Source: Candidatus Aminicenantota bacterium
GTDB lineage: Bacteria; Acidobacteriota; Aminicenantia; Aminicenantales; Saccharicenantaceae
Direction of reading: 5' to 3'
Assembly (NCBI GenBank): GCA_014360005.1
Contig: JACIYI010000001.1
Coordinates: forward strand, 186,001 to 250,000
DNA length: 64,000 bases
Of the stretch, positions 8,483 through 18,187 are shown piece by piece (position 1 is the stretch's first letter; each line of letters opens with the position of its first letter). The notes below the pieces were generated by a model. That model did no database searches, was not told where the DNA came from, and worked only from the letters and a program-made list of their open reading frames with translations. A program made the translations under genes and the position numbers.

Positions 8483-9571
8483 ATGAAGATAAAGAAAATT
8501 AAGGCCAGGCCTCTATGGCGGTTTAGCCTTTTAATCCCGGCTCTTATCTTACTCTTAATTTACCTTTCCGGCACCGGCTGCCGCCCCCGTAAACTGGCCG
8601 AACTGCCTTCGGCCAGGCCAGAAGTCAAATACCTGGGACTGCACGTCCTGGTGGAAGGTCAGAAAGCAGCCCGGGAGCTGATGGCAGAAATCCCAGCGCT
8701 GGCCGCCAGGGGAGTCAACCTGCTGGTGGTGGAAATTGATTACAATTACGAATACGAGTCCCACCCGGAACTTCGAGGACCGAACCCGATTTCCCGCTCC
8801 CAGGCCAAACGAATAGTTGAGCTCTGCCGCCGTTATAAAATCAGGTTGGTTCCGGAATTCCAGTCTCTGGGCCACCAGAGCTGGGAGGGGAAAACTTTCA
8901 GTTTGCTCACCGTCTACCCGCAGTTTGATGAAACCCCGGGCAAGTATCCCGGCAATCAGGGTATTTACTGTCGCAGCTGGTGTCCGCTTCACCCGGACCT
9001 GCCCCCAATCATCAACGCCCTGTACGATGAACTGCTGGATGTTTTTGAGGCCGACGCCCTGCACGTGGGTATGGATGAGGTTTTCCTGATGGCTGACCCT
9101 GATTGCCCTCGCTGCCGGGGAAAAGACCCGGCTGAACTTTTTGCTCTGGCCGTGCAGACTGCTCATGACCACATTGTTAAAAAGAGGGGCAAGGAGATGT
9201 TCATGTGGGGAGACCGCCTGCTCGACGGTCGGGCCACCGGCTATGGTGAGTGGGAAGCCTCGCTCAACGGCACCCACCGGGCCATAGACCTTATCCCCCG
9301 GGACATAATCATCTGCGACTGGCATTATGAAATAAGGCCGGGGGGCGCTTACCCTTCTATCCCATTTTTTATCGAGCAGGGCTTTCGCCTTCTGCCGACC
9401 AGTTTCCAGAACCTGAAGGCGGCCGAAGACCTGATTGATTACTCGCTGCAATTTCCACCCGACCGGATGCTCGGTCACCTCTGCACCATCTGGAAGCAAC
9501 CCGAAGCCGGGAAGACCCACAAACATCCGCCCCTGGTTCTGGCCTCCCGCAAGCTCAGGGCCTCAGGTTGA
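8483..9571 (+). CDS. GH20-like glycoside hydrolase, lipoprotein
   Basis: 362 residues. The N-terminus has a long hydrophobic segment ending in LSGTGC, a good lipobox. The rest is a TIM-barrel-like chain. LHVGMDEVF near the middle matches the H-x-G-x-D-E motif of family 20 hexosaminidases, whose Asp-Glu pair performs substrate-assisted hydrolysis of N-acetylhexosamines. Other barrel strands are visible as LVVEIDYNY, RLVPEFQSLGH (like the GH20 P-E-ID-PGH segment) and EMFMWGDRLLDG. It lacks the extra N-terminal GH20b domain. The substrate (chitin, glycoprotein or peptidoglycan sugar) is unknown. It lies 128 bp after the SBBP gene, perhaps on the same transcript. Confidence 0.7.
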   Translation: MKIKKIKARPLWRFSLLIPALILLLIYLSGTGCRPRKLAELPSARPEVKYLGLHVLVEGQKAARELMAEIPALAARGVNLLVVEIDYNYEYESHPELRGPNPISRSQAKRIVELCRRYKIRLVPEFQSLGHQSWEGKTFSLLTVYPQFDETPGKYPGNQGIYCRSWCPLHPDLPPIINALYDELLDVFEADALHVGMDEVFLMADPDCPRCRGKDPAELFALAVQTAHDHIVKKRGKEMFMWGDRLLDGRATGYGEWEASLNGTHRAIDLIPRDIIICDWHYEIRPGGAYPSIPFFIEQGFRLLPTSFQNLKAAEDLIDYSLQFPPDRMLGHLCTIWKQPEAGKTHKHPPLVLASRKLRASG

Positions 9572-9823
9572 GCCACTTTTTCTGGTATAATAAACAGGAC
9601 CGGAAGAGACAGAAACATTTGATATAACCAGGCTGGTCGGAAGCGTCTGGCCTGAGGCAAAAATAAGGATTCTGTCCCACGCTGTCGCTGAAAAAAGATA
9701 CCAGGTTTAGAGGAAGAAAAGTCCGGCGTTTGCGTCAAAATTGTTGATTGTTTACAGGGGTAGGCCTGTAAATTTTATAAATTATTGAAAATAAAATAGA
9801 TAAGTGAATCCAGGAGAAACCAG

Positions 9824-11455
9824 ATGTCCGGGAGAAAAAAGACTTCAGTACTACTTTTTATATTAATCGTCTGCTTTTTCTTTTTTAGCCAGCCGGGGAA
9901 AGCTCTGAACCCGGGAGCTGCGGCTGAAGATCGCCTGGCTTCGCTTAGCCTGACCGCTCAGCCTTCGGGGCCGCAACTGGAACTTTCACTTGAGGACTGC
10001 ATCTTAAAAGCTCTCAGGAATAACCTCAACCTGAAGGCGGAGATGATCAGCCCGGAGATAGCCGAGAAGAATGTAGCTCTGGCCAGCGAAAGGTTCATGC
10101 CAACCCTGAGCCTCAACTACAATGCCCAGAGCACGCGGTCGGCCTCGTATTCTTTCCTTGACGCTTCCGATGAAGTCAAGACCCAGCAGAACGATTATTC
10201 CTTTCAGATAAACCAGAATATCCCGTTTGGAGGTTCGCTGTCCGCCAGCCTCTACAATTATGTCAGCGATACCAACCGCCGCTTCCAGACCATCAACCCC
10301 CGTTTCGGTTCCACTCTTAGACTGAACTTAAACCTGCCGCTGCTCAAGGATTTCGGTTACCGGATCGGCCGGCGGGAAATCGTGGTGGCCAATTACAGCC
10401 GGGAAATTTCTGAGGAAAATTTCCAGAGAGTTCTGGAAAACACCATCTACAACGTCGAAGCTGCTTACTGGAACCTGGTCTATGCTCGAGAGAACCTGAA
10501 AGTCCGGCAGCAGTCGCTGCAGCTGGCCCAGGAGCTGCTGGAAAAGAACAAAATAGAAATTGAAGCCGGCACCCTGCCGCCCATCGAACTGCTGACCGCC
10601 GAAAGTGAAGTCAGCACCCGGCAGGCCGACATCCTGGAAGCCGAGGCCATGGTCAGGAATGCTGAGGACCAGCTGAGGTTCATCATAAATCTTCCGGCTG
10701 AAAGGGCTGATGCCAAGAAGGTCCAGCTTGTCCCCACCGATTCTCCGACCATCGAAAAGTTGGAAGTGGGTTACGAAGAAGCCCTGAACACGGCCATCAT
10801 GAAGAGACCAGACCTGCAGGCCCTGAGGGTTGACCTCCGGGCCAGAGAATTCAACCTGGATTACGCCGAGAATCAGTTGCTGCCAGACCTGAGGCTGCAG
10901 GCTTCTTACTGGAGCCCGGGCATTTCGGGAGACCAGATTCTTTATCAGGACAACAATCCCTACACTGGAATTATCGTCGGGAAGATTCCCGGGAAGAAAT
11001 CCGATGCCCTGCGGGATGCCCTGGACTTCAAATACCAGAACTGGTCAGTTGGTCTGACTCTTAACCTGCCTGTTTCTAATATCCTTTCCAGGTCCTACTT
11101 TGCCCAGGCCAGTCTGGACCTGAAACAGGCCCGGCTGAGGATTAAGAACCAGGAACAGCAGCTGGACCTGGAAATCAGCACTGCCGTCCGGGCGGTGCAG
11201 ACCAATTACCAGAGGGCCCTAGCTTACAAGGCTGCCCGGGAGCTGGCCCAGAAAAAGCTGGAAGCCGAGCAGGAAAAATTCAAGGTCGGGATGAGCACCA
11301 ACTACCTGGTGCTCCAGTACCAGAGGGACCTGGCCAACGCCTTGACTATGGAACTCAAAGCCCTGATTGATTACAACATCTCCCTGGCCAACCTGGACCG
11401 GGTGATGGGTGTCGGCCGGGAACGGCGCCAGGTCTCGGTCATCAACCCTGATTGA
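9824..11455 (+). CDS. TolC-family outer-membrane efflux protein
   Basis: 543 residues with an N-terminal signal (LLFILIVCFFFFSQPGKA). It has the two-repeat TolC/OEP layout: long amphipathic helices (NLKVRQQSLQLAQELLEKNKIEIEAG and its second-half counterpart YKAARELAQKKLEAEQEKFKVG) and beta-strand segments for the outer-membrane barrel. The start is supported by GGAG about 8 nt upstream. It is the first gene of an efflux set: the membrane-fusion gene follows after 49 bp and the RND pump after that. In such tripartite systems this protein forms the exit duct across the outer membrane. No TetR-type regulator is adjacent. Confidence 0.93.
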   Translation: MSGRKKTSVLLFILIVCFFFFSQPGKALNPGAAAEDRLASLSLTAQPSGPQLELSLEDCILKALRNNLNLKAEMISPEIAEKNVALASERFMPTLSLNYNAQSTRSASYSFLDASDEVKTQQNDYSFQINQNIPFGGSLSASLYNYVSDTNRRFQTINPRFGSTLRLNLNLPLLKDFGYRIGRREIVVANYSREISEENFQRVLENTIYNVEAAYWNLVYARENLKVRQQSLQLAQELLEKNKIEIEAGTLPPIELLTAESEVSTRQADILEAEAMVRNAEDQLRFIINLPAERADAKKVQLVPTDSPTIEKLEVGYEEALNTAIMKRPDLQALRVDLRAREFNLDYAENQLLPDLRLQASYWSPGISGDQILYQDNNPYTGIIVGKIPGKKSDALRDALDFKYQNWSVGLTLNLPVSNILSRSYFAQASLDLKQARLRIKNQEQQLDLEISTAVRAVQTNYQRALAYKAARELAQKKLEAEQEKFKVGMSTNYLVLQYQRDLANALTMELKALIDYNISLANLDRVMGVGRERRQVSVINPD

Positions 11456-11504
11456 TAACAGGTCTTTTGATCTGATAAATCGGATAGAGGAGACAGTTAC
11501 CAGG

Positions 11505-12746
11505 ATGAAAGCTGTAGAAAAATTTAAGAACCTAAGTTTAACCAAGAAAATTGTCTGGCTGATTGCAGCGGCCCTGATTCTGTTGCTGCTCTGGAGAGTG
11601 GGCACTGCCGTTTTTAAGAAAGCCAACTCTAACGGAATGCGCCAGGCCTCCGTGGCCGTGGCCGTCAGCCCGGTGGAGACCGGTCTGATTCGCGACCTCG
11701 GTCAATTTTCCGGGACCCTGATTCCCAAATCGCAGTTTGTGGTGGCTCCCAAGGTTTCCGGCAAGTTGAAAAAACTTTACGTCAACATCGGCGACCGGGT
11801 CACCCGTGGTCAGGTGGTGGCCCAGCTGGATGATGAAGAATACCGGCAGCAGGTGCTCCAGGCCGAAGCCGACCTCAAGGTAGCCCGAGCCAATTTCGAG
11901 GAGGCCAGAAGCGCCCTGGAGCTGGCCAGGAAAGATTTGGAGAGAGCCCAGACCCTGCACCAGCGGGGGATTTATTCCGACAGCCAGCTGGACACGGCCC
12001 GGGCCCAGTACCAGTCCCGGGAATCGGCCTTCAAAGTGTCTGAAGCCCAGGTTGCCAACCGGGAAGCTGCCCTGGAAACGGCCAGGGTTCGCCTGTCCTA
12101 TACCCGGATTGTGGCTAGCTGGGAGTCGGGAGCCGAGGTTCGGTTCGTAGGGGAACGGTTCGTGGATGAGGGAGCCCTGCTTTCAGTCAACACTCCGATC
12201 ATCTCCATTGTGGAAATTCAGCCGATAACCGCCGTTATTTTTGCCACCGACAAAGAATACTTCAGAATCCAGGTGGGACAGCCAGTGAGTGTCAGCTCGA
12301 CTGTTTTTCCTGAAAGGAAATTCAGCGGCCAGGTGGTCCGGGTGGCCCCCGTGCTCAAGGAAACCTCTCGCCAGGCCAGGGTGGAAATTGATATTCCCAA
12401 TGAGGACAACATTCTCAAGCCCGGGATGTTTATTAACGCCGAAATCGAGTTTGCCAGACGAGACAAGGCCAGGCTGGTGCCATTCAGTGCGGTGGTCACC
12501 AGGGGAGACCGCCAGGGAGTCTTCCTGGCCGACCTGGAAAATAAAAAGGCCAGTTTCCAGCCGGTTAAGATCGGAATCATTGAAGGTGAGAAGGCCGAGA
12601 TTCTGGACCCGCCGGGCCTGCAGGGTTACGTAGTAATCCTGGGCCAGCATCTTCTCCAGGACGGCATGGGTATCATCTTGCCCGAAGCTCAAAAACCTGG
12701 AGAAGGTCAGCCGAAACCGGGACGGCCCACCGGACCTGGTAGATAA
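11505..12746 (+). CDS. RND efflux membrane-fusion (periplasmic adaptor) protein
   Basis: About 413 residues from ATG 11505, which follows AGAGGAG. An upstream in-frame start at 11409 would overlap tolC and is not favoured. One membrane helix (IVWLIAAALILLLLW) anchors it. The HlyD-family order is visible: a lipoyl half (VAPKVSGKLKKLYVNIGDRVTRGQVVAQLDD), a helical hairpin (about 110-190, Ala/Glu/Arg-rich), a beta-barrel domain and a membrane-proximal domain. The C-terminus is Pro/Gly-rich. It links the inner-membrane pump to TolC. Its position between the TolC and RND genes confirms the role. Confidence 0.93.
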   Translation: MKAVEKFKNLSLTKKIVWLIAAALILLLLWRVGTAVFKKANSNGMRQASVAVAVSPVETGLIRDLGQFSGTLIPKSQFVVAPKVSGKLKKLYVNIGDRVTRGQVVAQLDDEEYRQQVLQAEADLKVARANFEEARSALELARKDLERAQTLHQRGIYSDSQLDTARAQYQSRESAFKVSEAQVANREAALETARVRLSYTRIVASWESGAEVRFVGERFVDEGALLSVNTPIISIVEIQPITAVIFATDKEYFRIQVGQPVSVSSTVFPERKFSGQVVRVAPVLKETSRQARVEIDIPNEDNILKPGMFINAEIEFARRDKARLVPFSAVVTRGDRQGVFLADLENKKASFQPVKIGIIEGEKAEILDPPGLQGYVVILGQHLLQDGMGIILPEAQKPGEGQPKPGRPTGPGR

Positions 12747-12786
12747 ATTATGAGCCCGGTCTTCTACCTGAAAATTGGAGGGAATA

Positions 12787-15700
12787 ATGAGCCTGTCTGA
12801 ATTTTCGATAAAACGACCGATCTTTGTAATCATGCTGACCCTGGTGGTCATCGTCCTGGGTTTTATTTCTTTAAGCCGGATCCCGATTGACCTGATGCCC
12901 GACATTACCTATCCAACCTTGAATGTCTCCACTTCTTATGGCAATACCGCCCCGGAAGAAATGGAACAAATCATCACCAGGCCGATTGAAGAAGCCCTTA
13001 GCTCAGTTCCAGGAGTAGAAGAAATATATTCGATTTCATCTCAGGGCTCGAGTACTGTCCGGGTGATGTTTGCCTGGGGAACCAACCTGGAAGAGGCGGC
13101 CAACGACATTCGGGAAAGATTGGACCGGATCATTGGCCGATTCCCGGAAGAAGTCCAGAGACCGACCCTGCGGAAGTTCGACCCGGCTCAGATGCCGGTG
13201 CTGATGATGGGAGTGCTGACCGAGCTCGACCCCATCCAGGTCCGCAAGATTATAGATGAACAGATGACCTACCGGCTGGAAAGGGTGCCCGGCGTGGCTT
13301 CAGTTGACGTCTGGGGTGGTCGAGAGAGAGAAATCCAGATTAACCTGATGCCCGATAAGGTTAAAGCCCTGGGCCTGCCGCTTGACACCATAATCAGCAA
13401 GATCAGGCAGGAAAACATAGATATCCCGGCCGGAACGATTGAAAAGGGAAATTATGAAATCACCATCCGGATTCCAGGCGTTTATACTAATATGGAACAG
13501 ATTAAGGAAACCATCGTCGCCATAAGAGACGGGGCGGCCATTAGAATCAGAGATATAGCCAGCGTGGAAGATACCTTCCGCCGTATCACCCGGGTGGCCC
13601 GCATCAACGACCTTGAAGGCGTCAGACTAGCCGTCTACAAACAATCCGGCCAGAATACGGTCAAGGTGGTGGACGGTGTCCTGAAAGAAATCAAGAGTCT
13701 GCAGGAAGATTATCCCCAGTTCAAGTTCATCACTCTCAGGGACAGTGCCCGCTACATCAGGAATGCCATAGGTAATGTCGGCAACGCGGCCCTCTATGGT
13801 GGCATGCTGGCCATTTTTGTCCTGCTGTTTTTCCTGGTAAATATCAGGAGCACCCTGGTCATAGCCCTGTCCATTCCCATTTCGATTATTGCCACTTTTA
13901 CCCTAATTTACTTCAACGGTTTTACCCTGAATGTTATGAGCCTGGGCGGCCTGGCCCTGGGTATCGGGATGATGGTCGATAGCTCAATTGTGGTGCTGGA
14001 GAACATCTTTCGGATAAGGCAGGAAGAAGGTAAACCGCTGCTGCAGGCCGCGGTCAGCGGGGCTAAAGAAGTTACCTCGGCCATCATTGCCAGCACTGTG
14101 ACCACGCTCATTGTCTTCATGCCGATGCTGTTTGTCAGGGGAATTTCCGGCATCATGTTTAAACAGCTGGCCTACGTCGTGGCCTTTGCTCTGGCCTGTT
14201 CCCTGGTGGTAGCCCTGACCCTGGTGCCCATGCTGTCCAGCAAGATACTGAAGGAAGAGGATATGGGAAAGCATAATCCCCGGTCCGGACTGGCCGTCAA
14301 AGCCAAGCAGGTTTTTGCCAGGCTTGAGAATTCTTACAAAAATCTTCTTAATTACAGCCTGCATCACCGGCCGAGGGTATTGCTGATAACCGCAGCCCTG
14401 CTGCTGGTCAGCGTCTTTCTTTTCCGGTTCGTCGGGCGGGAATACATGCCCCAGACCGACGAGGGTGAAGTTTCCATCACCGTCGAGATGGAAGTCGGCA
14501 CCAGGCTGGCGGTCATGAACCAGAAATTAAGAGAAGTAGCCAACCTGGCCAAGATGTACGTTCCGGAAATTGAGTCCATCGAAGAAAGAGCCGGAAGCGG
14601 TGGCTGGCGGGGCGGGGCCAACCAGGGCAACGTCACCCTGAAATTGGTGCCCAAAGCTAAAAGAACCAGGTCCAGCCTGGAAGTTGCGGCCGACCTCAGC
14701 CGGAAATTATCAGGCATCCCGGGAGCCCTGATCCGGGTCAGGGCTTCGGGCGGGCAGATGATGTTCGGCATGAGGGGCGGCGGTGGCACCGAACGGCTGC
14801 GGATTGAAGTCCGCGGCTATGATATGCAGGTGGCCCAGGCTCTGGCCGAACAGGTCAGGAATGTGGTTAAAAATATCCGGGGCGTGACCGATATTCGCAT
14901 CAGCCGCCAGGCAGGAACGCCAGAAAGGCACCTGGTGGTTGACCGGCAGAAAGCTTCGGACATGAGGCTGTCGGTTAACCAGATCGGCAACTTCATCATG
15001 ACCATCCTGTCCGGTTCCCAGGCCAGTTATTTTCGCGAAGGCGGCCGAGAATACCGCATCCTGGTCAAAATCAAAGATGCGGAAAAACTTGATATTAATG
15101 ATATCCTGAATCTGACTATCACCAACGCCATTGGCGAACAGGTCAGCCTGAGGAATGTGGTGGAGGTCCGGGAAGAAAGAGGACCCCAGCAGATTGAACG
15201 GCGGGATCGGGAAAGAATCATCACCGTTTCCGGTGAAATTGCCGACCGTGACCTGGGTTCGGTCATCCGCGATGCCCGCCGGGCTCTGCGGACGATTCCG
15301 GTGCCGCGTGATTTTGTCATAAACTTTACTGGAGATTACGAAGAACAGCAAAAGGCCAACCGGGAGTTGATGCTGGCCATCATCCTGGCTCTGTTTCTGG
15401 TTTACATGGTCATGGCCATGCTCTATGAATCGTTGCGGGACCCGCTGATAGTCATGTTCTCGGTGCCCCTGGCCATCATTGGCGTCGTCCTGATGCTCAT
15501 CCTGACTAACACCACCCTGAACGTTCAGACCTACATTGGATTGATTATGCTGGGCGGAATCGTGGTTAATAACGCCATCCTGCTTGTCGATTATACCAAC
15601 CTGCTGCGGCGCCGGGATGGAATGGAGCTAATGGAGGCCATTAAAGAAGCCGGAAGAAGAAGACTGCGGCCGATATTGATGACCGCCCTGACCACCATGA

Positions 15701-15864
15701 TCGCCATGCTGCCTATGGCCATCGGGCTGGGTGAGGGCAGTGAAGTCCAGTCGCCGCTGGCCAGGACGGTTATCGGCGGGCTGCTCAGCTCGACTTTCAT
15801 CACTCTGGTGGTAATTCCAGTGGTTTATTCGTTGTTCGAGCAGAGAAGAGACAAGAAAGCCTGA
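12787..15864 (+). CDS. RND-type inner-membrane efflux pump (HAE1/AcrB family)
   Basis: About 1025 residues from ATG 12787, directly preceded by GGAGGG; a TTG at 12775 is unlikely. The starting motif LSEFSIKRPIFVIM and PDITYPTLNV...APEEMEQIITRPIEEAL is classical for HAE1 pumps. Twelve hydrophobic helices lie in two halves with large periplasmic loops. In helix 4 the sequence GMMVDSSIVVLEN keeps one of the two Asp residues of AcrB (the second is Ser). The helix-10 Lys region reads VVNNAILLVDYTN (Asn instead of Lys). This pattern is shared with SwrC-like pumps. Substrates are unknown. Confidence 0.94.
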   Translation: MSLSEFSIKRPIFVIMLTLVVIVLGFISLSRIPIDLMPDITYPTLNVSTSYGNTAPEEMEQIITRPIEEALSSVPGVEEIYSISSQGSSTVRVMFAWGTNLEEAANDIRERLDRIIGRFPEEVQRPTLRKFDPAQMPVLMMGVLTELDPIQVRKIIDEQMTYRLERVPGVASVDVWGGREREIQINLMPDKVKALGLPLDTIISKIRQENIDIPAGTIEKGNYEITIRIPGVYTNMEQIKETIVAIRDGAAIRIRDIASVEDTFRRITRVARINDLEGVRLAVYKQSGQNTVKVVDGVLKEIKSLQEDYPQFKFITLRDSARYIRNAIGNVGNAALYGGMLAIFVLLFFLVNIRSTLVIALSIPISIIATFTLIYFNGFTLNVMSLGGLALGIGMMVDSSIVVLENIFRIRQEEGKPLLQAAVSGAKEVTSAIIASTVTTLIVFMPMLFVRGISGIMFKQLAYVVAFALACSLVVALTLVPMLSSKILKEEDMGKHNPRSGLAVKAKQVFARLENSYKNLLNYSLHHRPRVLLITAALLLVSVFLFRFVGREYMPQTDEGEVSITVEMEVGTRLAVMNQKLREVANLAKMYVPEIESIEERAGSGGWRGGANQGNVTLKLVPKAKRTRSSLEVAADLSRKLSGIPGALIRVRASGGQMMFGMRGGGGTERLRIEVRGYDMQVAQALAEQVRNVVKNIRGVTDIRISRQAGTPERHLVVDRQKASDMRLSVNQIGNFIMTILSGSQASYFREGGREYRILVKIKDAEKLDINDILNLTITNAIGEQVSLRNVVEVREERGPQQIERRDRERIITVSGEIADRDLGSVIRDARRALRTIPVPRDFVINFTGDYEEQQKANRELMLAIILALFLVYMVMAMLYESLRDPLIVMFSVPLAIIGVVLMLILTNTTLNVQTYIGLIMLGGIVVNNAILLVDYTNLLRRRDGMELMEAIKEAGRRRLRPILMTALTTMIAMLPMAIGLGEGSEVQSPLARTVIGGLLSSTFITLVVIPVVYSLFEQRRDKKA

Positions 15865-15906
15865 GCCAGCTTTCAGCCCGGAGAAATTTCGGGTATCATT
15901 TTATTG

Positions 15907-17982
15907 ATGACCAGGCAATCAGCTCTCGCAGTATTTATTTGTCTTTTTCTGGCACTTCCCGCCAGTACCGGTTTTTTAGTTGCTGCTACCTGTCAGCCGA
16001 TTATCCCTGAACTCCTGGAAAGCCGGGCCACCTCCAGCCCCCTTGAAATAAGGGAAATAACCGTAAAGCTGGCGGCCGATGAAGAGCTGCAATCCAGGCC
16101 CGTTTCCAAGGAGAGGGTAGAAAGCCTGTTGCGGCAAGTCAGCCGGGAGTTCGAGAAGCTCTTCTCTCTTCGTTTCCGCTGGCAGGGCTGGGAGCTCTGG
16201 ACGTCTCCGGATAATGCCCGGACTCTGGAAGAGCTGGCCGAAGACCTGGACCGGGCCGGCCTGAAGTCTGGAGCCGATATCCTGATAGCTGTCACCGGAC
16301 AGCCCGACCTGGAACTGGAATACACCGGTTTTTCCCTTTTCCGGGAAGCGACAGTGATTGTGATCTACACCCCGGACCGCCAGAAATTGAAAAAGCTGCT
16401 GAGGCATGAGCTGGGACATGTTTTCGGAGCGGTCCACGTTCCTTCGCCCAGCTCGATCATGAGTTGCGGTGGAGAAGGCCTTGGTTTCGACCCGGAAAAC
16501 CTGAAAATTATCCAGCTCGGGTGGCAGCGCCACTTCCGGCCCTTTGGGTTTCCTTTTCCCGAGGGCGTCAGAAAAGAGCTGGAGGAGATTTACCTCAGGA
16601 TTCGACGCGAAATTCTTAAAGACAGGGAAGTCAGAAGATTACTTGGGAGGCGGATGGCAGCCAACCGGCTTCCACTCGAAGAGCAAAAACGGGCCTTCTG
16701 CCTGGCCGATTGCTCGCTGATGCTGGCCCAGTTGCAGCTGGAAAAGGGAGATTACCAAAAGGCCGTAGAATACTGTGACGAAGCCCTGGTCATGGCGCCG
16801 GGCAGTTATGAAGCCCTGAATCTCAAAGCCATTGCCCTGCGGCGTTCGGGACAGGTCGAGGCAGCGGTCAACCTTTATCAGAGCATCTTGAAGGACCGCC
16901 CCCGGCAGTTTCGGGTGCTTTATAACCTGGGTATCGCTTACGGGCGCCAGAATCGCCTGGCCGAGGCCGAAGAAATATACCTGAAAGTGCTCGAGGCCAG
17001 GCCTGATTTTATCGAAGCTCATAATAATCTGGGAGAAATCTATCTTCGCCAGAATCGGATAGAAGAAGCAGAAAAAGAGTTTTTGAAGGCCATTGAGCTC
17101 CACCGGGAATTTGCCCTGGCCTATGCCAACCTGGCCGAAGTCTACCTGAGGAAAAACGACCTGGCCCGGGCAGATGACTGTGTGGAAAAGGCGCTGGCCA
17201 TAGACCCGGCCATGACCGCTGCCCATAATATGAAAGGCAACATCCTGCGACAGGCCGGCAGGCTGGAAGAAGCTGTCAGGGCCTTTAAAAAAGCCCTGGA
17301 AAAAAACCCAAGGAATGAAAAGGCCCTGTACAACCTGGGGCTGGTGGCGGCCGACCTGAATCGCCCGGATGAAGCCCGGGAATACTTTCTTAAGGCTATC
17401 GAAGCCGACCGCAGGTTTGCGGAGGCTTACTCCGGGCTGGGGCTGAGCTATCTTAAAGAAAAGAACTGGGATGAGGCCATCAAGAATTTTCTGCAGGCCA
17501 AGAGGCTTGGTTACCGCAGCCCGGTGCTTCATGTTAACCTGAGTTTTGCTTTTCTGGCCAGGAAAGACTGGCCCGCAGCCGAAGCCGAAGCCAGGCTGGC
17601 CATAGAAGCTCAACCTGGTCTGGCCCTGGCCCATAACAACCTGGGTATAGCCCTGGCCCAGCAGAATCGTCTGGAAGAGGCCAGGGAAGCCCTGTCCAGG
17701 GCTCTGGAACTCAGCCCCCTGGAGAGAGATGCGGTTCTTAACCTGGCGGCTGTGGAATATTCTCTAGGTCATGAAGACCGGGCCCTGGAGCTTTTCCTGA
17801 AAGCTCTGGTCCTGAGCCCGCAGCATCCTGGGAATGGTTCAATCTACAACAATCTGGCCGTCATCTATTATCGCCGGGGACAGTATGAACAGAGCTGGGA
17901 ATTCTGCCTGAAGGCCCTGCAGTCCGGCTTCCGGGTGGAGCCGGATTTTGTAGATGAACTCAGGAAGAAAATTAAAAAATAA
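15907..17982 (+). CDS. Metzincin-like metalloprotease domain fused to TPR array, secreted
   Basis: About 691 residues, start ATG 15907 (the TTG just before it is in frame). A signal peptide (LAVFICLFLALPAST) precedes a domain of about 200 residues. This contains HELGHVFGAVH (His about residue 167), an exact HExxHxxGxxH zinc motif, followed by SSIM as a Met-turn: the metzincin signature (archaemetzincin/M10-like). From about residue 260 to the end there are roughly eleven TPR motifs (for example YNLGIAYGRQNRLAEAEEIYLKVLEARP). It begins 42 bp after the RND gene and may share its transcript. Likely role: periplasmic or secreted protease whose TPRs hold partners. Activity is inferred from motifs only. 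Confidence 0.85.
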   Translation: MTRQSALAVFICLFLALPASTGFLVAATCQPIIPELLESRATSSPLEIREITVKLAADEELQSRPVSKERVESLLRQVSREFEKLFSLRFRWQGWELWTSPDNARTLEELAEDLDRAGLKSGADILIAVTGQPDLELEYTGFSLFREATVIVIYTPDRQKLKKLLRHELGHVFGAVHVPSPSSIMSCGGEGLGFDPENLKIIQLGWQRHFRPFGFPFPEGVRKELEEIYLRIRREILKDREVRRLLGRRMAANRLPLEEQKRAFCLADCSLMLAQLQLEKGDYQKAVEYCDEALVMAPGSYEALNLKAIALRRSGQVEAAVNLYQSILKDRPRQFRVLYNLGIAYGRQNRLAEAEEIYLKVLEARPDFIEAHNNLGEIYLRQNRIEEAEKEFLKAIELHREFALAYANLAEVYLRKNDLARADDCVEKALAIDPAMTAAHNMKGNILRQAGRLEEAVRAFKKALEKNPRNEKALYNLGLVAADLNRPDEAREYFLKAIEADRRFAEAYSGLGLSYLKEKNWDEAIKNFLQAKRLGYRSPVLHVNLSFAFLARKDWPAAEAEARLAIEAQPGLALAHNNLGIALAQQNRLEEAREALSRALELSPLERDAVLNLAAVEYSLGHEDRALELFLKALVLSPQHPGNGSIYNNLAVIYYRRGQYEQSWEFCLKALQSGFRVEPDFVDELRKKIKK

Positions 17983-18187
17983 GGCAGAAATAAGAAAGCC
18001 AGGGAAACACCCGGTTTGAAATGCCTTTTTCCTTCGCAGCGTTTTGATTTTTTTATTTATTAAGCCTTGCTTCAATCTGGGTGGAATAGTTTTTTGCTGC
18101 TTAATTCTGAATTCTGGTTAAAGCCTTTGAAAATATTTAATGTTTGTTGGGAAGTTCTGGAAATCGGGGGAGACCTCAGGACAGCCT

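Noticed and set aside
13984..15351. Long leftward open frames inside the RND pump gene
   Set aside because: They are antisense shadows of a clear, conserved transporter gene in GC-rich DNA; no ribosome-binding sites or family features.
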